Assembly (NCBI RefSeq): GCF_018390735.1
Contig: NZ_JAHBCL010000006.1
Location: forward strand, 89,763 to 153,762
DNA from: Fusibacter paucivorans
GTDB taxonomy: Bacteria > Bacillota > Clostridia > Peptostreptococcales > Acidaminobacteraceae
DNA: 64,000 nucleotides
Direction: 5' to 3'
Within the stretch, counting starts at the first letter, position 1; every line of letters starts with the position of its first letter. Positions 1 to 8,701 of the stretch are shown piece by piece. Under the pieces are notes generated by a model. That model ran no database searches, was not told the origin of the DNA, and saw only the letters and a program-made list of their open reading frames with translations. The position numbers were made by a program, and so were the translations under genes.

Positions 1-9
1 TCTAACATC

Positions 10-1617
10 TTATGCCTCTCCTTCCTCTACGTATTTGCCAACCAATCCTGGTTGCGTCTTCCACGGCGGCAATACATACTGCCATGCCGGTGTAAACATG
101 CCTGCGACAACATCTCGGGCGAAATTAACCGCGCCGCGGTAACCTGCATAAGGTCCACCATAATCGTAGGAATGCAATTGTTTTGCATAAACGCCCATTT
201 TCTGAACGGCGTATTTGTCCTTAATCCCAGAACCAAAGAATGATGGCTTTAGCGCCTTAATCAATACTTCTGTCTCGAAATGGTTAAGGTCGTCAATGAG
301 CATACTGCCATCCGGCATATCGGTAATCATCCCTTTGTAAACACTCATTGGCACCGTTGATTTCAGCTCTTCAATACGTTCTGCCGGAATTCTGAGATGG
401 AATTTTTCCGCATCCTGTTCTACTGAAATTTCTTCAATATTTCGCGTATCGGCATCCAGTTTAATATCCGGTATAATATCCCTGCCCTCATAGTCATCTC
501 GATGGGCAAACTCGTAGCCAGCAGCAACTGTTGAAATACCGATTTCACTTAAAAGTCCTTGGTAGTGATGTGCTCTGGAACCGCCGACAAATAGAATAGC
601 CGTTTTCCCATCACACATTGCCTTGTAACCTGCGATTTCATCTTCAAGCTCTGCCACTTCTTCTGCGATGACCTGTTCTGTACGCTTTTTGAGATTGTCA
701 TCATCAAAGTACTCGGCAATATCTCTCAGTGTTTTGCTCATGGCTTCAATACCGATGAAGTTAACTTTCATCCAAGGTGCACCGTATTTAATTTCGATCA
801 TATCGGCAATGTAGTTGATGGAACGATGACACTGAACGAGGTTTAAGTCTGCCTGATGCGCCGTTGCAATTTCATCATAGGTTGAGTTGCCTGTCATCGT
901 CGTCATAATGTTATAGCCTATTTTATGCAGAACGCGTGCAATTTCCCACTCATCGCCGCCAATGTTGTACTCACCGAGAATATTGATGGAAAACGGCTTT
1001 GTTTCAATATCATTTTTCCCGACAACTTCCAGCATGAGTTTATTGTTGGCAATATGATGCCCCGCCGACTGACTTACACCCTTATAGCCTTCACAGTTAA
1101 ACGAGAGTACCGGAATACCGTATTTCTCCTGTGCCGATTTTGCAACGGCACTGATATCATCACCTATGAGCCCCACCGGACAAGTGGCACTAATGGAGAT
1201 CGCTCTGGGATTAAAAATTTCAACTGCTTCATCAATTGCTTTGGCGAGTTTCTTTTCACCGCCAAAGACAATATCGCTTTCCTGCATGTCTGTGCTGAAA
1301 CAATACTCGAGAAAGCTCTTGCCGCCTTCTCTTGCAACACCTTTATTTCGTCTTGTCTGCCAAGCGTAATAGGAACAGCCTATCGGTCCGTGTACGATGT
1401 GAACCATGTCGACAATCGGCCCGATGACAACGCCTTTACAGCCTGCGTAAGCACACCCACGGTTTGTGATAATACCGGGAATGGTACGCGTATTGGCCTG
1501 AATTTCCTGTATTTCACTTGAATCTTTTATAATAATGTGCTTTTTCCTGTTCTTCATGACACTTGCAGGATAAGCATCAAGTATCTTTGATTGCAAGTCC
1601 TTTTTGCTGACTGCCAT
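10..1617 (-). CDS. nifD: Nitrogenase molybdenum-iron protein alpha chain
   Basis: The alpha subunit of dinitrogenase carries the FeMo cofactor and half of the P cluster. About 535 residues. P-cluster cysteines are seen at about 55, 81 and 146 (RGCAYAGC, GPIGC, ATCPVG). The cofactor ligands are Cys263 (NLVQCHRS) and His482 (KQLHSYDY); the GVSQSAGHHIAN segment with the active-site Gln and His is intact. An extra segment of about 50 residues after YEFAHRDDYEG is typical of clostridial and archaeal NifD. I chose the ATG at 1617 because an AGGAGG site sits just upstream; a GTG at 1638 would overlap the nifI2 stop. It is the last complete gene of nifH-nifI1-nifI2-nifD; nifK probably follows beyond the left edge. 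Confidence 0.95.
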   Translation of the reverse strand: MAVSKKDLQSKILDAYPASVMKNRKKHIIIKDSSEIQEIQANTRTIPGIITNRGCAYAGCKGVVIGPIVDMVHIVHGPIGCSYYAWQTRRNKGVAREGGKSFLEYCFSTDMQESDIVFGGEKKLAKAIDEAVEIFNPRAISISATCPVGLIGDDISAVAKSAQEKYGIPVLSFNCEGYKGVSQSAGHHIANNKLMLEVVGKNDIETKPFSINILGEYNIGGDEWEIARVLHKIGYNIMTTMTGNSTYDEIATAHQADLNLVQCHRSINYIADMIEIKYGAPWMKVNFIGIEAMSKTLRDIAEYFDDDNLKKRTEQVIAEEVAELEDEIAGYKAMCDGKTAILFVGGSRAHHYQGLLSEIGISTVAAGYEFAHRDDYEGRDIIPDIKLDADTRNIEEISVEQDAEKFHLRIPAERIEELKSTVPMSVYKGMITDMPDGSMLIDDLNHFETEVLIKALKPSFFGSGIKDKYAVQKMGVYAKQLHSYDYGGPYAGYRGAVNFARDVVAGMFTPAWQYVLPPWKTQPGLVGKYVEEGEA

Positions 1618-1637
1618 AGTTTCCTCCTGTTCACTCA

Positions 1638-2021
1638 CTAAATTGCACTATCTCCTATTTCACCCGTTCTCACGCGAATGACCTCAGCAACCGGCAGAAC
1701 GAATATTTTACCGTCTCCCATGTTGCCGGTCTGATTGTGTTCAACAATAATGTTTACAACCGCATCGACGTCTTCGTCTTTGACAACCAGCGACATGATG
1801 CGCTTTGCAAAGAGTCTTTGACTTTCTGAAATGCTTTCCAGCGTTCTCGGCGGTGCTTCAATGCCATCGTCGATCACCTTCTCGAGCAATTCGAAATTCA
1901 AATTCTTTTTACCGCGTCCGAAGACTTTACGCCCTGTCATAGAAGAGAATCCGGCTTCCGAAAGTGCATGAGCGGTATCATTGATGTTATGCATACGAAT
2001 GATTGCCATAATTTCTTTCAC
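1638..2021 (-). CDS. nifI2: Nitrogenase-associated P-II protein NifI2
   Basis: P-II family regulator of 127 residues. In archaea and clostridia NifI1 and NifI2 together bind dinitrogenase and shut it off when ammonium appears, reading 2-oxoglutarate and ATP. The ferredoxin-like core is visible from MAIIRMHNIND, the T-loop region (FGRGKKNLNFELLEK) is longer and unlike GlnB, and the C-terminal GNMGDGKIFVLPVAEVIRVRTGEIG is the ATP-binding B/C-loop part. A GTG start at 2021 fits an AAGGAGG site six bases upstream. It lies between nifI1 and nifD, the usual place for this pair. Confidence 0.92.
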   Translation of the reverse strand: MKEIMAIIRMHNINDTAHALSEAGFSSMTGRKVFGRGKKNLNFELLEKVIDDGIEAPPRTLESISESQRLFAKRIMSLVVKDEDVDAVVNIIVEHNQTGNMGDGKIFVLPVAEVIRVRTGEIGDSAI

Positions 2022-2034
2022 GAGTTGCCTCCTT

Positions 2035-2358
2035 CTAAGCTTCTACTTCTCCCGAGCTGATGGTAATTGCCTTTTCAACGTCAGTCACAAAAATCTTACC
2101 ATCTCCGAAAGTACCTTCACCTGTCTTTGCATTTTTAATAATGAGTTTTATAATCTCATCTGAATCTTCCGCCTTACAGACGATCATCAGGAGTTCTTTT
2201 TCTAGCTGTTCATAATAGACATTGCCTACTTTGACGCCTCTCTGGCGACCGCGCCCGACGACGTCCATCTTTGTAACCGAGCTATATCCTGCTTCCTGCA
2301 GTTCATTGAGAACCTTTGAGACCTTTTCAGGTCTGATGATTGCTCTGATCATTTTCAT
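2035..2358 (-). CDS. nifI1: Nitrogenase-associated P-II protein NifI1
   Basis: P-II protein of 107 residues, partner of NifI2 in switching nitrogenase activity after translation. It starts MKMIRAIIRPEKVSKVLNEL, has the family sequence GYSSVTKMDVVGRGRQRG ahead of the T-loop, and ends with TFGDGKIFVTDVEKAITISSGE, the nucleotide-binding region. The T-loop lacks the uridylylated tyrosine context of GlnB, as expected for NifI. It is 14 bases upstream of nifI2 and about 180 bases downstream of nifH; the gap contains a stable hairpin without a U-tract. Confidence 0.92.
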   Translation of the reverse strand: MKMIRAIIRPEKVSKVLNELQEAGYSSVTKMDVVGRGRQRGVKVGNVYYEQLEKELLMIVCKAEDSDEIIKLIIKNAKTGEGTFGDGKIFVTDVEKAITISSGEVEA

Positions 2359-2489
2359 AATGGTTGTATCCCCCTTTTGATTTTGATGTAATCTTTCTGC
2401 TTCATCACTCCGCCACCGTGTCGATGTTTTAAACCGATTTTTACCATCTAAAACACGATCGACTGCAACTAATTGAATATTGATTCATT

Positions 2490-2524
2490 GAATAGCGCAT
2501 CGAGTGGTTCGTACACCGCTATTC
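2490..2524 (-). other. Intergenic hairpin between nifH and nifI1
   Basis: Perfect 8-bp inverted repeat (GAATAGCG/CGCTATTC) around a 19-base loop, 12 bases after the nifH stop. It has no run of U after it, so it is probably not a terminator. I infer a role in RNA processing or protection of the nifH 3' end, which would let NifH be made in excess over NifD. Confidence 0.5.
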
Positions 2525-2536
2525 GCTAATTTGCCA

Positions 2537-3370
<834 letters not shown>

Positions 3371-3397
3371 TCATCGCGGCCAGCAAGTTTGGTTAAT

Positions 3398-3470
3398 AAA
3401 AAAAGGCGCTCGTTTACGCAATAAACGAAAGCGCCTTTGCCTTGAAGCCTTTAATTGTGTGACCTATCAC
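3398..3470 (-). promoter_or_regulatory. nifH leader attenuator 2: hexaloop hairpins overlapping a terminator
   Basis: On the minus strand a hairpin (GGCGCT...CGTTTA pairing TAAACG...AGCGCC) is followed by a run of T at 3398-3404, forming an intrinsic terminator about 40 bases before the nifH start. Its 5' arm overlaps hairpin AAGGC-AAAGGC-GCTTT (3428-3443), which has a six-base loop with A1 and G4. A second small hairpin, GTG-ATAGGT-CAC (3459-3470), precedes it. Two hexaloop hairpins ahead of an overlapping terminator is the known layout of ANTAR-protein target RNA. Assignment to the ANTAR protein at 63249 is inference. Confidence 0.65.
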
Positions 3471-3494
3471 CCTGTGCGTGAAAACTCGACCTTT

Positions 3495-3568
3495 AAAAAA
3501 AACAGCACCTTCCTCCCAATTGGTTATATAGGAAAAAGGCGCCGCTGCCGTTTCTGATCTCATTATCA
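3495..3568 (-). promoter_or_regulatory. nifH leader attenuator 1: hexaloop pair overlapping a terminator
   Basis: On the minus strand a 12-13 bp stem (GGCGCCTTTTTCC with GGAGGAAGGTGCT, several G-U pairs) is followed by eight T, a strong intrinsic terminator about 140 bases before nifH. Its 5' arm overlaps a hairpin with loop AGCGGC (3534-3553; stem GGC/GCC extended by AAA/TTT past one mismatch). Just before it is TGAT-AATGAG-ATCA (3555-3568), also a hexaloop with A1 and G4. This is the best example here of a two-hairpin ANTAR target. No gene lies between the promoter at 3666 and this terminator, so it can only act as an attenuator of nif. Confidence 0.7.
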
Positions 3569-3665
3569 TTTACTTGTCATTATCTGCTTGTCGTGAACTG
3601 TATGTTTTTTTGAACACATGGTCAAGTTTTCCTCGCAGCTTGTTGATATGTCTTATTATTTGTGT

Positions 3666-3694
3666 ATTCTAGCATAGAGTAAAATCCATAGCAA
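3666..3694 (-). promoter_or_regulatory. Predicted housekeeping promoter of the nif operon
   Basis: On the minus strand TTGCTA (3689-3694), a 17-base spacer and TAGAAT (3666-3671) match a vegetative sigma-factor promoter. Transcription would begin near 3659 and run through about 300 leader bases before nifH. No GG-N10-GC sigma-54 element was seen here. The stretch from 3572 to 3660 holds no hairpin I would defend. Confidence 0.65.
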
Positions 3695-3803
3695 GTTTTT
3701 TTGAAAGTACAAAATGATAATATTTTGAAGTTTTCTGTTTTTCCAATGCTTAACGCCAAAAAACTTTTTTTGAATTTTCAGTAAACTTCCAACTGTCCTA
3801 TGC

Positions 3804-3856
3804 AAAAAATAAAATCGCCCGAACAATTTCGCATCATCGCAGCATATTGTTCAGGC
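3804..3856 (-). terminator. Terminator downstream of the rarD-like gene
   Basis: On the minus strand GCCTGAACAAT pairs with ATTGTTCGGGC (11 bp, one G-U), followed by GATTTTATTTTTT. It separates the transporter gene from the nif promoter. Confidence 0.8.
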
Positions 3857-3935
3857 ATATATGTTTTGCTTTTCAAATACAAACAGACTTGTTTCATTCG
3901 GTTCATTTAACGTATTTTTCAATCAGTATCCTTTA

Positions 3936-4847
3936 TCAGCTTTCTTCAACCACCATCGGTCTCTTTTTCATTTTCAGCATCAAATACTGCTCACGTGTAA
4001 AAATAACGAGGCCGATCCATATAAAGATAAATGCCAATAATGCATTGAGATCAAATGGCTCGTGAAAAACGAAAATACCTAAGAAAAGCGAAATTGTCGG
4101 TGCAATATACTGTAAAAAGCCAACGATACTTAACGGCAGCCGCTTCGTACCCTCAGCATACAATAAAATCGGAACTGCTGTCAAAATTCCGCTAATGGCA
4201 ATCATCCCCCAATAAAATGGCGGCAAGTTGCCAACAATACCAGCACCGGACGTTTCGACTTTTATCAAATAAATCAAACTTGGCACACCAATGATCAACG
4301 TTTCAATGCCAAATCCCTCTACAGATGAAAATTGCGATTTCTTTTTTAAAAGACCATAGATCGCAAAAGAAAATGCCAACAGCAGCGCAACATAAGGGAT
4401 TCTCCCATAAGTTAACGTTTTATAGACAACGCCGACAGCTGCAAAACCAATACCGATTTTCTGCATTTTCGTTAAATTTTCCTTGAAGAACACTCTCCCA
4501 AAGAATGTTAGCACCAACGGATTAATATAATAACCCAAACTGGTCTCAAGAACATAGCCATTGTTGACGCCCCATATAAAGCCCATCCAGTTCGCAGAAA
4601 TGAAAAACGCAGGCCCTATCGTCATCAAAAGATGCTTTGGCTGCCGTGCAAGCTGAAAAAACGCCTTTAACTGCCCCTTAAAACTTAGCAATATGATAAC
4701 GAGCACAAAAGACCACATGACGCGCTGTGCAAAAATCTCATAGGGTGATATAGCACTCACCCATTTCCAATATAACGGCAACAAACCCCAAATCACAAAA
4801 GCTGCGCTCCCCATCGCAAGCCCTTCTACATACCTCTTTTGATCCAT
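3936..4847 (-). CDS. rarD: RarD/EamA-family membrane transporter
   Basis: Membrane protein of 303 residues with about ten hydrophobic segments, start MDQKRYVEGLAMG. The motif AAFVIWGLLPLYWKWV near the N terminus and ANWMGFIWGVNNGYVLETSLGYYINPLV in the middle are characteristic of RarD, a drug/metabolite-superfamily protein first tied to chloramphenicol sensitivity. The substrate is unknown. It is a single-gene unit with its own terminator and unrelated to its neighbours. Upstream (4891-5013) is a palindromic repeat with a second copy in front of the SLH gene at 41324. Confidence 0.85.
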   Translation of the reverse strand: MDQKRYVEGLAMGSAAFVIWGLLPLYWKWVSAISPYEIFAQRVMWSFVLVIILLSFKGQLKAFFQLARQPKHLLMTIGPAFFISANWMGFIWGVNNGYVLETSLGYYINPLVLTFFGRVFFKENLTKMQKIGIGFAAVGVVYKTLTYGRIPYVALLLAFSFAIYGLLKKKSQFSSVEGFGIETLIIGVPSLIYLIKVETSGAGIVGNLPPFYWGMIAISGILTAVPILLYAEGTKRLPLSIVGFLQYIAPTISLFLGIFVFHEPFDLNALLAFIFIWIGLVIFTREQYLMLKMKKRPMVVEES

Positions 4848-4890
4848 CGCCTCTCCTTATGTCTCCGTCATTAATGATATATGACAATAT

Positions 4891-5013
4891 ATGTAAGGAA
4901 ATCGCATCATTACTTTTAGTTGATCCGTCACTGCAATCTGTTGAATTTTCACCTAAGGAAAATAATATGTATTGTCGTAAAAGGATTAAATTTGTATGAT
5001 GCATTTCCCCATG
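4891..5013. repeat. Palindromic repeat, copy A (123 bp)
   Basis: This element closely matches 41342-41465. Shared blocks include ATGTAAGGAAAT at the left end, TGATCC-TCACT, GTTG-TTTTC, TTGTCGT-AAAGGATTAAA, and ATTTCC-CATG at the right end. The ends are inverted repeats of each other (ATGTAAGGAAAT versus ATTTCCCCATG), so the unit can fold as one long imperfect hairpin. No coding content. It may be a MITE-like element or a conserved leader structure. The rest of the 4848-5309 gap holds only the dhaK terminator. Confidence 0.7.
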
Positions 5014-5173
5014 TAAATAGCTTGATGCATTATACCATTTTTTCTACTAGATGAAAACACTCGTTTGCCTCCACTTAAGTATCGTTACCACTTTTCTATG
5101 GATCATTAATGATTTCAATCACTTGGCAATAATGAATTCTTTCTATAATATAGTGTCTATTAATTATTTCTAT

Positions 5174-5218
5174 AAAAAACGCCGGATATTACTTGATCAT
5201 GGTAACACCCGGCGTTTT
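5174..5218 (-). terminator. Terminator of the dha operon
   Basis: Stem with ACGCCGG/CCGGCGT at the base and further pairing inside (GTTAC/GTAAT), followed on the minus strand by TTTTTTATAG. It lies about 90 bases after the dhaK stop. Confidence 0.85.
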
Positions 5219-5309
5219 GATTCGCTTCATCTATTTTCTTTTAATTCATCCTTGGCGATCTGTTTTATTCAGACAGCACGTGCTAAATTTATGTTTCAGT
5301 TGGCTTACT

Positions 5310-6302
5310 TCACTGAACAAGCGCAGGCGTATTGGCTTCAGCCAATAGCAATTCTTTTAATTCTGCATCAAGTTTGATAACAGAGATTGAAAAACCAGCC
5401 ATTTCAAGTGATGTCATATAGTTCCCAACATACGTTTTGGCAATCTTAATGCCTTTTTCTTTCATGACTTCTGAAACACGAAGATTCGCAACGTAGAGTT
5501 CCATTGTTGGCGTACCGCCTAAGCCGTTCACCATAACTGCAACTTCATCATCAGCTGCAAGTGATATATCATCAAAAATCTTTTGGAGCAAGTGATCAAC
5601 GATTTCATTTGCTGTTTTAAGCGTTTCACGATGCGTTCCCGGTTCACCATGAATACCCATGCCGATTTCAACTTCATTTTCAGCAAGTGTAAAGCTCGGT
5701 TTACCCGCAGCCGGAACAGTACAAGGGGACAACGCCATACCCATAGACCGTACATTAGTAATCACTTTTTCCGCAACAGCCTTGACTTCATCCAGTGAAC
5801 CGCCCGCTTCAGCTTTGGCACCTGCAATTTTATGTACAAACAGTGTCCCGGCAATACCGCGTCTTCCCGTTGTCCATGTACTGTCTTCAACGGCAACATC
5901 ATCGTTGACAACAACTTTTTCAACTTTAATACCGTCAGCTTCAGCCATTTCTGCTGCAATTTCAAAGTTCATGACATCGCCCGTATAATTTTTAATGACG
6001 AGCAAAACACCTTTTCCACCATCAACCGCTTTAACTGCTTCATAGACCTGATCCGGTGTTGGTGATGTAAACACGGCACCTGCAACAGCACCATCGAGCA
6101 TTCCCTTACCGACGAATCCGCCATGGCTAGGCTCATGGCCGCTGCCGCCGCCACTGACGAGCGCCACTTTGTCTGTTGGGCCCTGAGCGCGCACGAGGAC
6201 TTCAAAACCCTCTAAACGCTTCACGTGATTAGGATGTGCCGCAACAATACCTTTTAACATTTCATCAACGACGTTCTTTGGATCATTAATAATCTTTTTC
6301 AT
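5310..6302 (-). CDS. dhaK: PTS-dependent dihydroxyacetone kinase, substrate-binding subunit DhaK
   Basis: DhaK binds dihydroxyacetone covalently and receives phosphate from ADP-bound DhaL, giving dihydroxyacetone phosphate. 330 residues. Visible landmarks are SGGGSGHEPSHGGFVG near 50-65 and GMGIHGEPG with His218, which forms the hemiaminal with substrate. It starts with ATG after AAGGAGGAAATTC and overlaps the 3' end of the EI gene by 17 bases. It is the last gene of dhaL-dhaM-ptsH-ptsI-dhaK, an unusual order since dhaK usually comes first. Confidence 0.95.
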   Translation of the reverse strand: MKKIINDPKNVVDEMLKGIVAAHPNHVKRLEGFEVLVRAQGPTDKVALVSGGGSGHEPSHGGFVGKGMLDGAVAGAVFTSPTPDQVYEAVKAVDGGKGVLLVIKNYTGDVMNFEIAAEMAEADGIKVEKVVVNDDVAVEDSTWTTGRRGIAGTLFVHKIAGAKAEAGGSLDEVKAVAEKVITNVRSMGMALSPCTVPAAGKPSFTLAENEVEIGMGIHGEPGTHRETLKTANEIVDHLLQKIFDDISLAADDEVAVMVNGLGGTPTMELYVANLRVSEVMKEKGIKIAKTYVGNYMTSLEMAGFSISVIKLDAELKELLLAEANTPALVQ

Positions 6303-8016
6303 GAATTTCCTCCTTAAGCTTTATCTTTTCAAGATAATGCGTCAGACGCGCTCGGGTATCAACAGCGCTTCGACTCGCCAACACATCATCTAAAAGTACA
6401 GAATCAACTTTCAGTGACTTCATTAAATATTTTACTTTTAGAACAGAAGGGGCGCTCATGCTGAGTTCGTCAAATCCCATTGCCAGCAGTACGGGAAGCG
6501 CCAGCGGGTCACCTGCCATTTCACCGCACATGCCAATCCAAATGCCATTAGCATGCGCCGCTGCTGCTACCATATTTATCGCATACAGCACAGATGGATG
6601 AAAATAGTCATAGCGATCACTTATTTTCGGATTACCACGGTCAACAGCAAGTGTATACTGAGTCAAATCGTTGGTGCCTACGGAAAAGAAATCAACGACT
6701 TTTGCCAGACGTTCTGCCTGCATGACCGCTGCCGGTGTTTCAATCATAATACCAACTTCAATTGCTTCATCAAATGGCATCCCTGCTGTTCTGAGTTCAG
6801 CCTTGGCTTCATCAATCAGCGCCTTTGAATCGAGTACTTCTGATTCGCTGATAATCATCGGCAGCATAATCGCAGCTTTACCATAGTGCGAAGCTCTTAA
6901 GATCGCACGAATTTGCGTTTTAAACAGTTCCGGTTTATCAAGACAAATCCGAATGGCGCGCCACCCTAGAAACGGATTGGCTTCTTCGCCAATTTCAAGA
7001 TAATCTGCCGGCTTGTCACCGCCAATATCAAGTGTTCGTATCACACATAAATGCGGTTTCGCACGCTCGACAACATAGCGATACGCTTCGAATTGTTCAT
7101 CCTCATCAGGCGCTTTCGCTTTGCCCATAAAGACAAACTCCGTCCGATAGAGTCCAACCCCTTCAGCACCATTTGCCTTCATCGAATCAATATCCGTTGG
7201 ATTACCAACATTAATCGCCAATGGCAGATGCATTCCGTCTTTTAATACGCTAGGCTGATCAACAATGGCATCATACTGCTTTGCCATCGCTTTAATTGCC
7301 GCAACACGTTCTTGATAACGCACTTTTACGGTTTCATCCGGTGAAATAATTATTTCTCCCGTCTCACCGTCTACATAAACAGTCTCACCGTTTTCAATCG
7401 CATCAATGTGGTTTCCAAGCCCGACAACTGTTGGTATCCCTTTGGTCTTTGCAATGATAACCGCATGTGAAGTCGTGCTGCCCTGACCGAGTATAATCGC
7501 GCCAACATGTTCTGATGTCATATTGGCAACCATTGACGGTTCAATATCATCACCACACAGCACGTGATAGCCAACAGCAATATCCGGCGCAGAAATGCCA
7601 AGCATGATTCTCACCATTCGTTTGCCAATGTCAATAACATCCTTACTGCGTTCTTTCAAGTACTCATCTTCAATCGCGCCGAGCATTGCCGCCATTTCAT
7701 TTGCAGCATCCATCACAGCGCGCGGCGCCGATAGGCCGCCGCTAATCTTTGCTTCTATAGAATCTGTCAGCATGACATCGGTTATCATAAGCAGATGTGC
7801 ATTTAGCACATCTGCCTGCGTTTGATCCGTTGCATTTTTAATCAATTCTTCTATTTGACCAACCGCCGCCTGCGATGCCTGTTGATAGGCACTTTTCTCA
7901 TCTTCAATTGTCGATACAGCATAGCGATCGAGTACACCTTCAATATCTTCTGATAATGTCATTACGCTTGCTAAACATACGCCGTCTACGACGCCTTTTC
8001 CCATAATCTGCTTCAT
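6286..8016 (-). CDS. ptsI: PEP-protein phosphotransferase (PTS enzyme I)
   Basis: Enzyme I takes phosphate from phosphoenolpyruvate and passes it to HPr. 576 residues, full length. The phosphohistidine is His184 in GQGSTTSHAVII; the PEP-binding barrel shows GLYRTEFVFMG, RTLDIGGDKPADYL, FLGWRAIRICL, TNDLTQYTLAVDRGN and MCGEMAGDP. It lies between HPr and dhaK genes, so it probably serves the DhaM-DhaL relay. Whether it also acts as the general EI of the cell cannot be told from this window. Confidence 0.94.
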   Translation of the reverse strand: MKQIMGKGVVDGVCLASVMTLSEDIEGVLDRYAVSTIEDEKSAYQQASQAAVGQIEELIKNATDQTQADVLNAHLLMITDVMLTDSIEAKISGGLSAPRAVMDAANEMAAMLGAIEDEYLKERSKDVIDIGKRMVRIMLGISAPDIAVGYHVLCGDDIEPSMVANMTSEHVGAIILGQGSTTSHAVIIAKTKGIPTVVGLGNHIDAIENGETVYVDGETGEIIISPDETVKVRYQERVAAIKAMAKQYDAIVDQPSVLKDGMHLPLAINVGNPTDIDSMKANGAEGVGLYRTEFVFMGKAKAPDEDEQFEAYRYVVERAKPHLCVIRTLDIGGDKPADYLEIGEEANPFLGWRAIRICLDKPELFKTQIRAILRASHYGKAAIMLPMIISESEVLDSKALIDEAKAELRTAGMPFDEAIEVGIMIETPAAVMQAERLAKVVDFFSVGTNDLTQYTLAVDRGNPKISDRYDYFHPSVLYAINMVAAAAHANGIWIGMCGEMAGDPLALPVLLAMGFDELSMSAPSVLKVKYLMKSLKVDSVLLDDVLASRSAVDTRARLTHYLEKIKLKEEIHEKDY

Positions 8017-8019
8017 TGC

Positions 8020-8286
8020 CTACGCCTCGTTAAAATTATTGCCGATTAGTGTATCAAAAGCCTGCATGGCATCTGCTTCATCCGGCCCATCTATTGTAAG
8101 TTCAATTGTCTGTCCCATTTTTGCGCCCAATGACATCACCATCAATAAGCTCTTTGCATCTGCACGTTTTTCACCGGCAACAATCGTTACTTTGCTTTCA
8201 TAAGCACCTGCAAGTTTTACCAGCTCAGCCGCTGGTCGAGCATGTATGCCCAATTTATTTCCTAATGTATATGATTTTTGAATCAA
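8020..8286 (-). CDS. ptsH: HPr phosphocarrier protein
   Basis: Small PTS carrier of 88 residues. His15 and Arg17 are in GIHARPAA and Ser46 is in AKSLLMVMSLG, the site used by HPr kinase in Firmicutes, so both phosphorylation sites are intact. It lies between dhaM and ptsI with gaps of a few bases, which implies a dedicated phosphate path from EI through HPr to DhaM. Confidence 0.94.
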   Translation of the reverse strand: MIQKSYTLGNKLGIHARPAAELVKLAGAYESKVTIVAGEKRADAKSLLMVMSLGAKMGQTIELTIDGPDEADAMQAFDTLIGNNFNEA

Positions 8287-8295
8287 GATGTCCTC

Positions 8296-8688
8296 CTACA
8301 ATTTCTGCATGGCTTTTGCCATTTCTGCAGCTGCTTTTACTTCTGCCAGTGTTGCGCCAATAGAAGCTTGTACGGCAGCACTAATAGCGCCTTCAACAAT
8401 TGGCGCATCAGCAATAACAACCCGTGCCGCCACTTCTGGCTCTATAAGTTCAAATGCGGTTTCTGTGCTGATAATGGCACTGCCTAAATCAACCAATACC
8501 AGTACGCCATCACCCGAATCAGCGGCTGCAACTGCTTCGCTAATGCGTATCGCATCTGTTCCAATACTTCCGTCTGTCATGCCGCCTGCTGCAATAATCT
8601 TCTGATTAGCACCTGCCATTTGACCCGCTAAGGTTTTAATGCCCTCTGCAATCTGCTCGCTATGAGAGACAATGACAATTCCTACCAT
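8296..8688 (-). CDS. dhaM: Dihydroxyacetone kinase phosphotransfer subunit DhaM
   Basis: EIIA-Man-like domain of 130 residues that passes phosphate from HPr to the nucleotide on DhaL. The N terminus MVGIVIVSHSEQIAEGIKTL holds the phosphorylated His9. Only the EIIA domain is present; in E. coli DhaM is fused to HPr-like and EI-like domains, which here are separate downstream genes. An AGGTTG-type site precedes the ATG. Confidence 0.94.
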   Translation of the reverse strand: MVGIVIVSHSEQIAEGIKTLAGQMAGANQKIIAAGGMTDGSIGTDAIRISEAVAAADSGDGVLVLVDLGSAIISTETAFELIEPEVAARVVIADAPIVEGAISAAVQASIGATLAEVKAAAEMAKAMQKL

Positions 8689-8701
8689 AACAACCTCCCG
8701 T

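Noticed and set aside
5051..5377. Plus-strand ORF across the dhaK 3' end
   Set aside because: It runs through the dha terminator and into antisense dhaK, with no ribosome site or family match.
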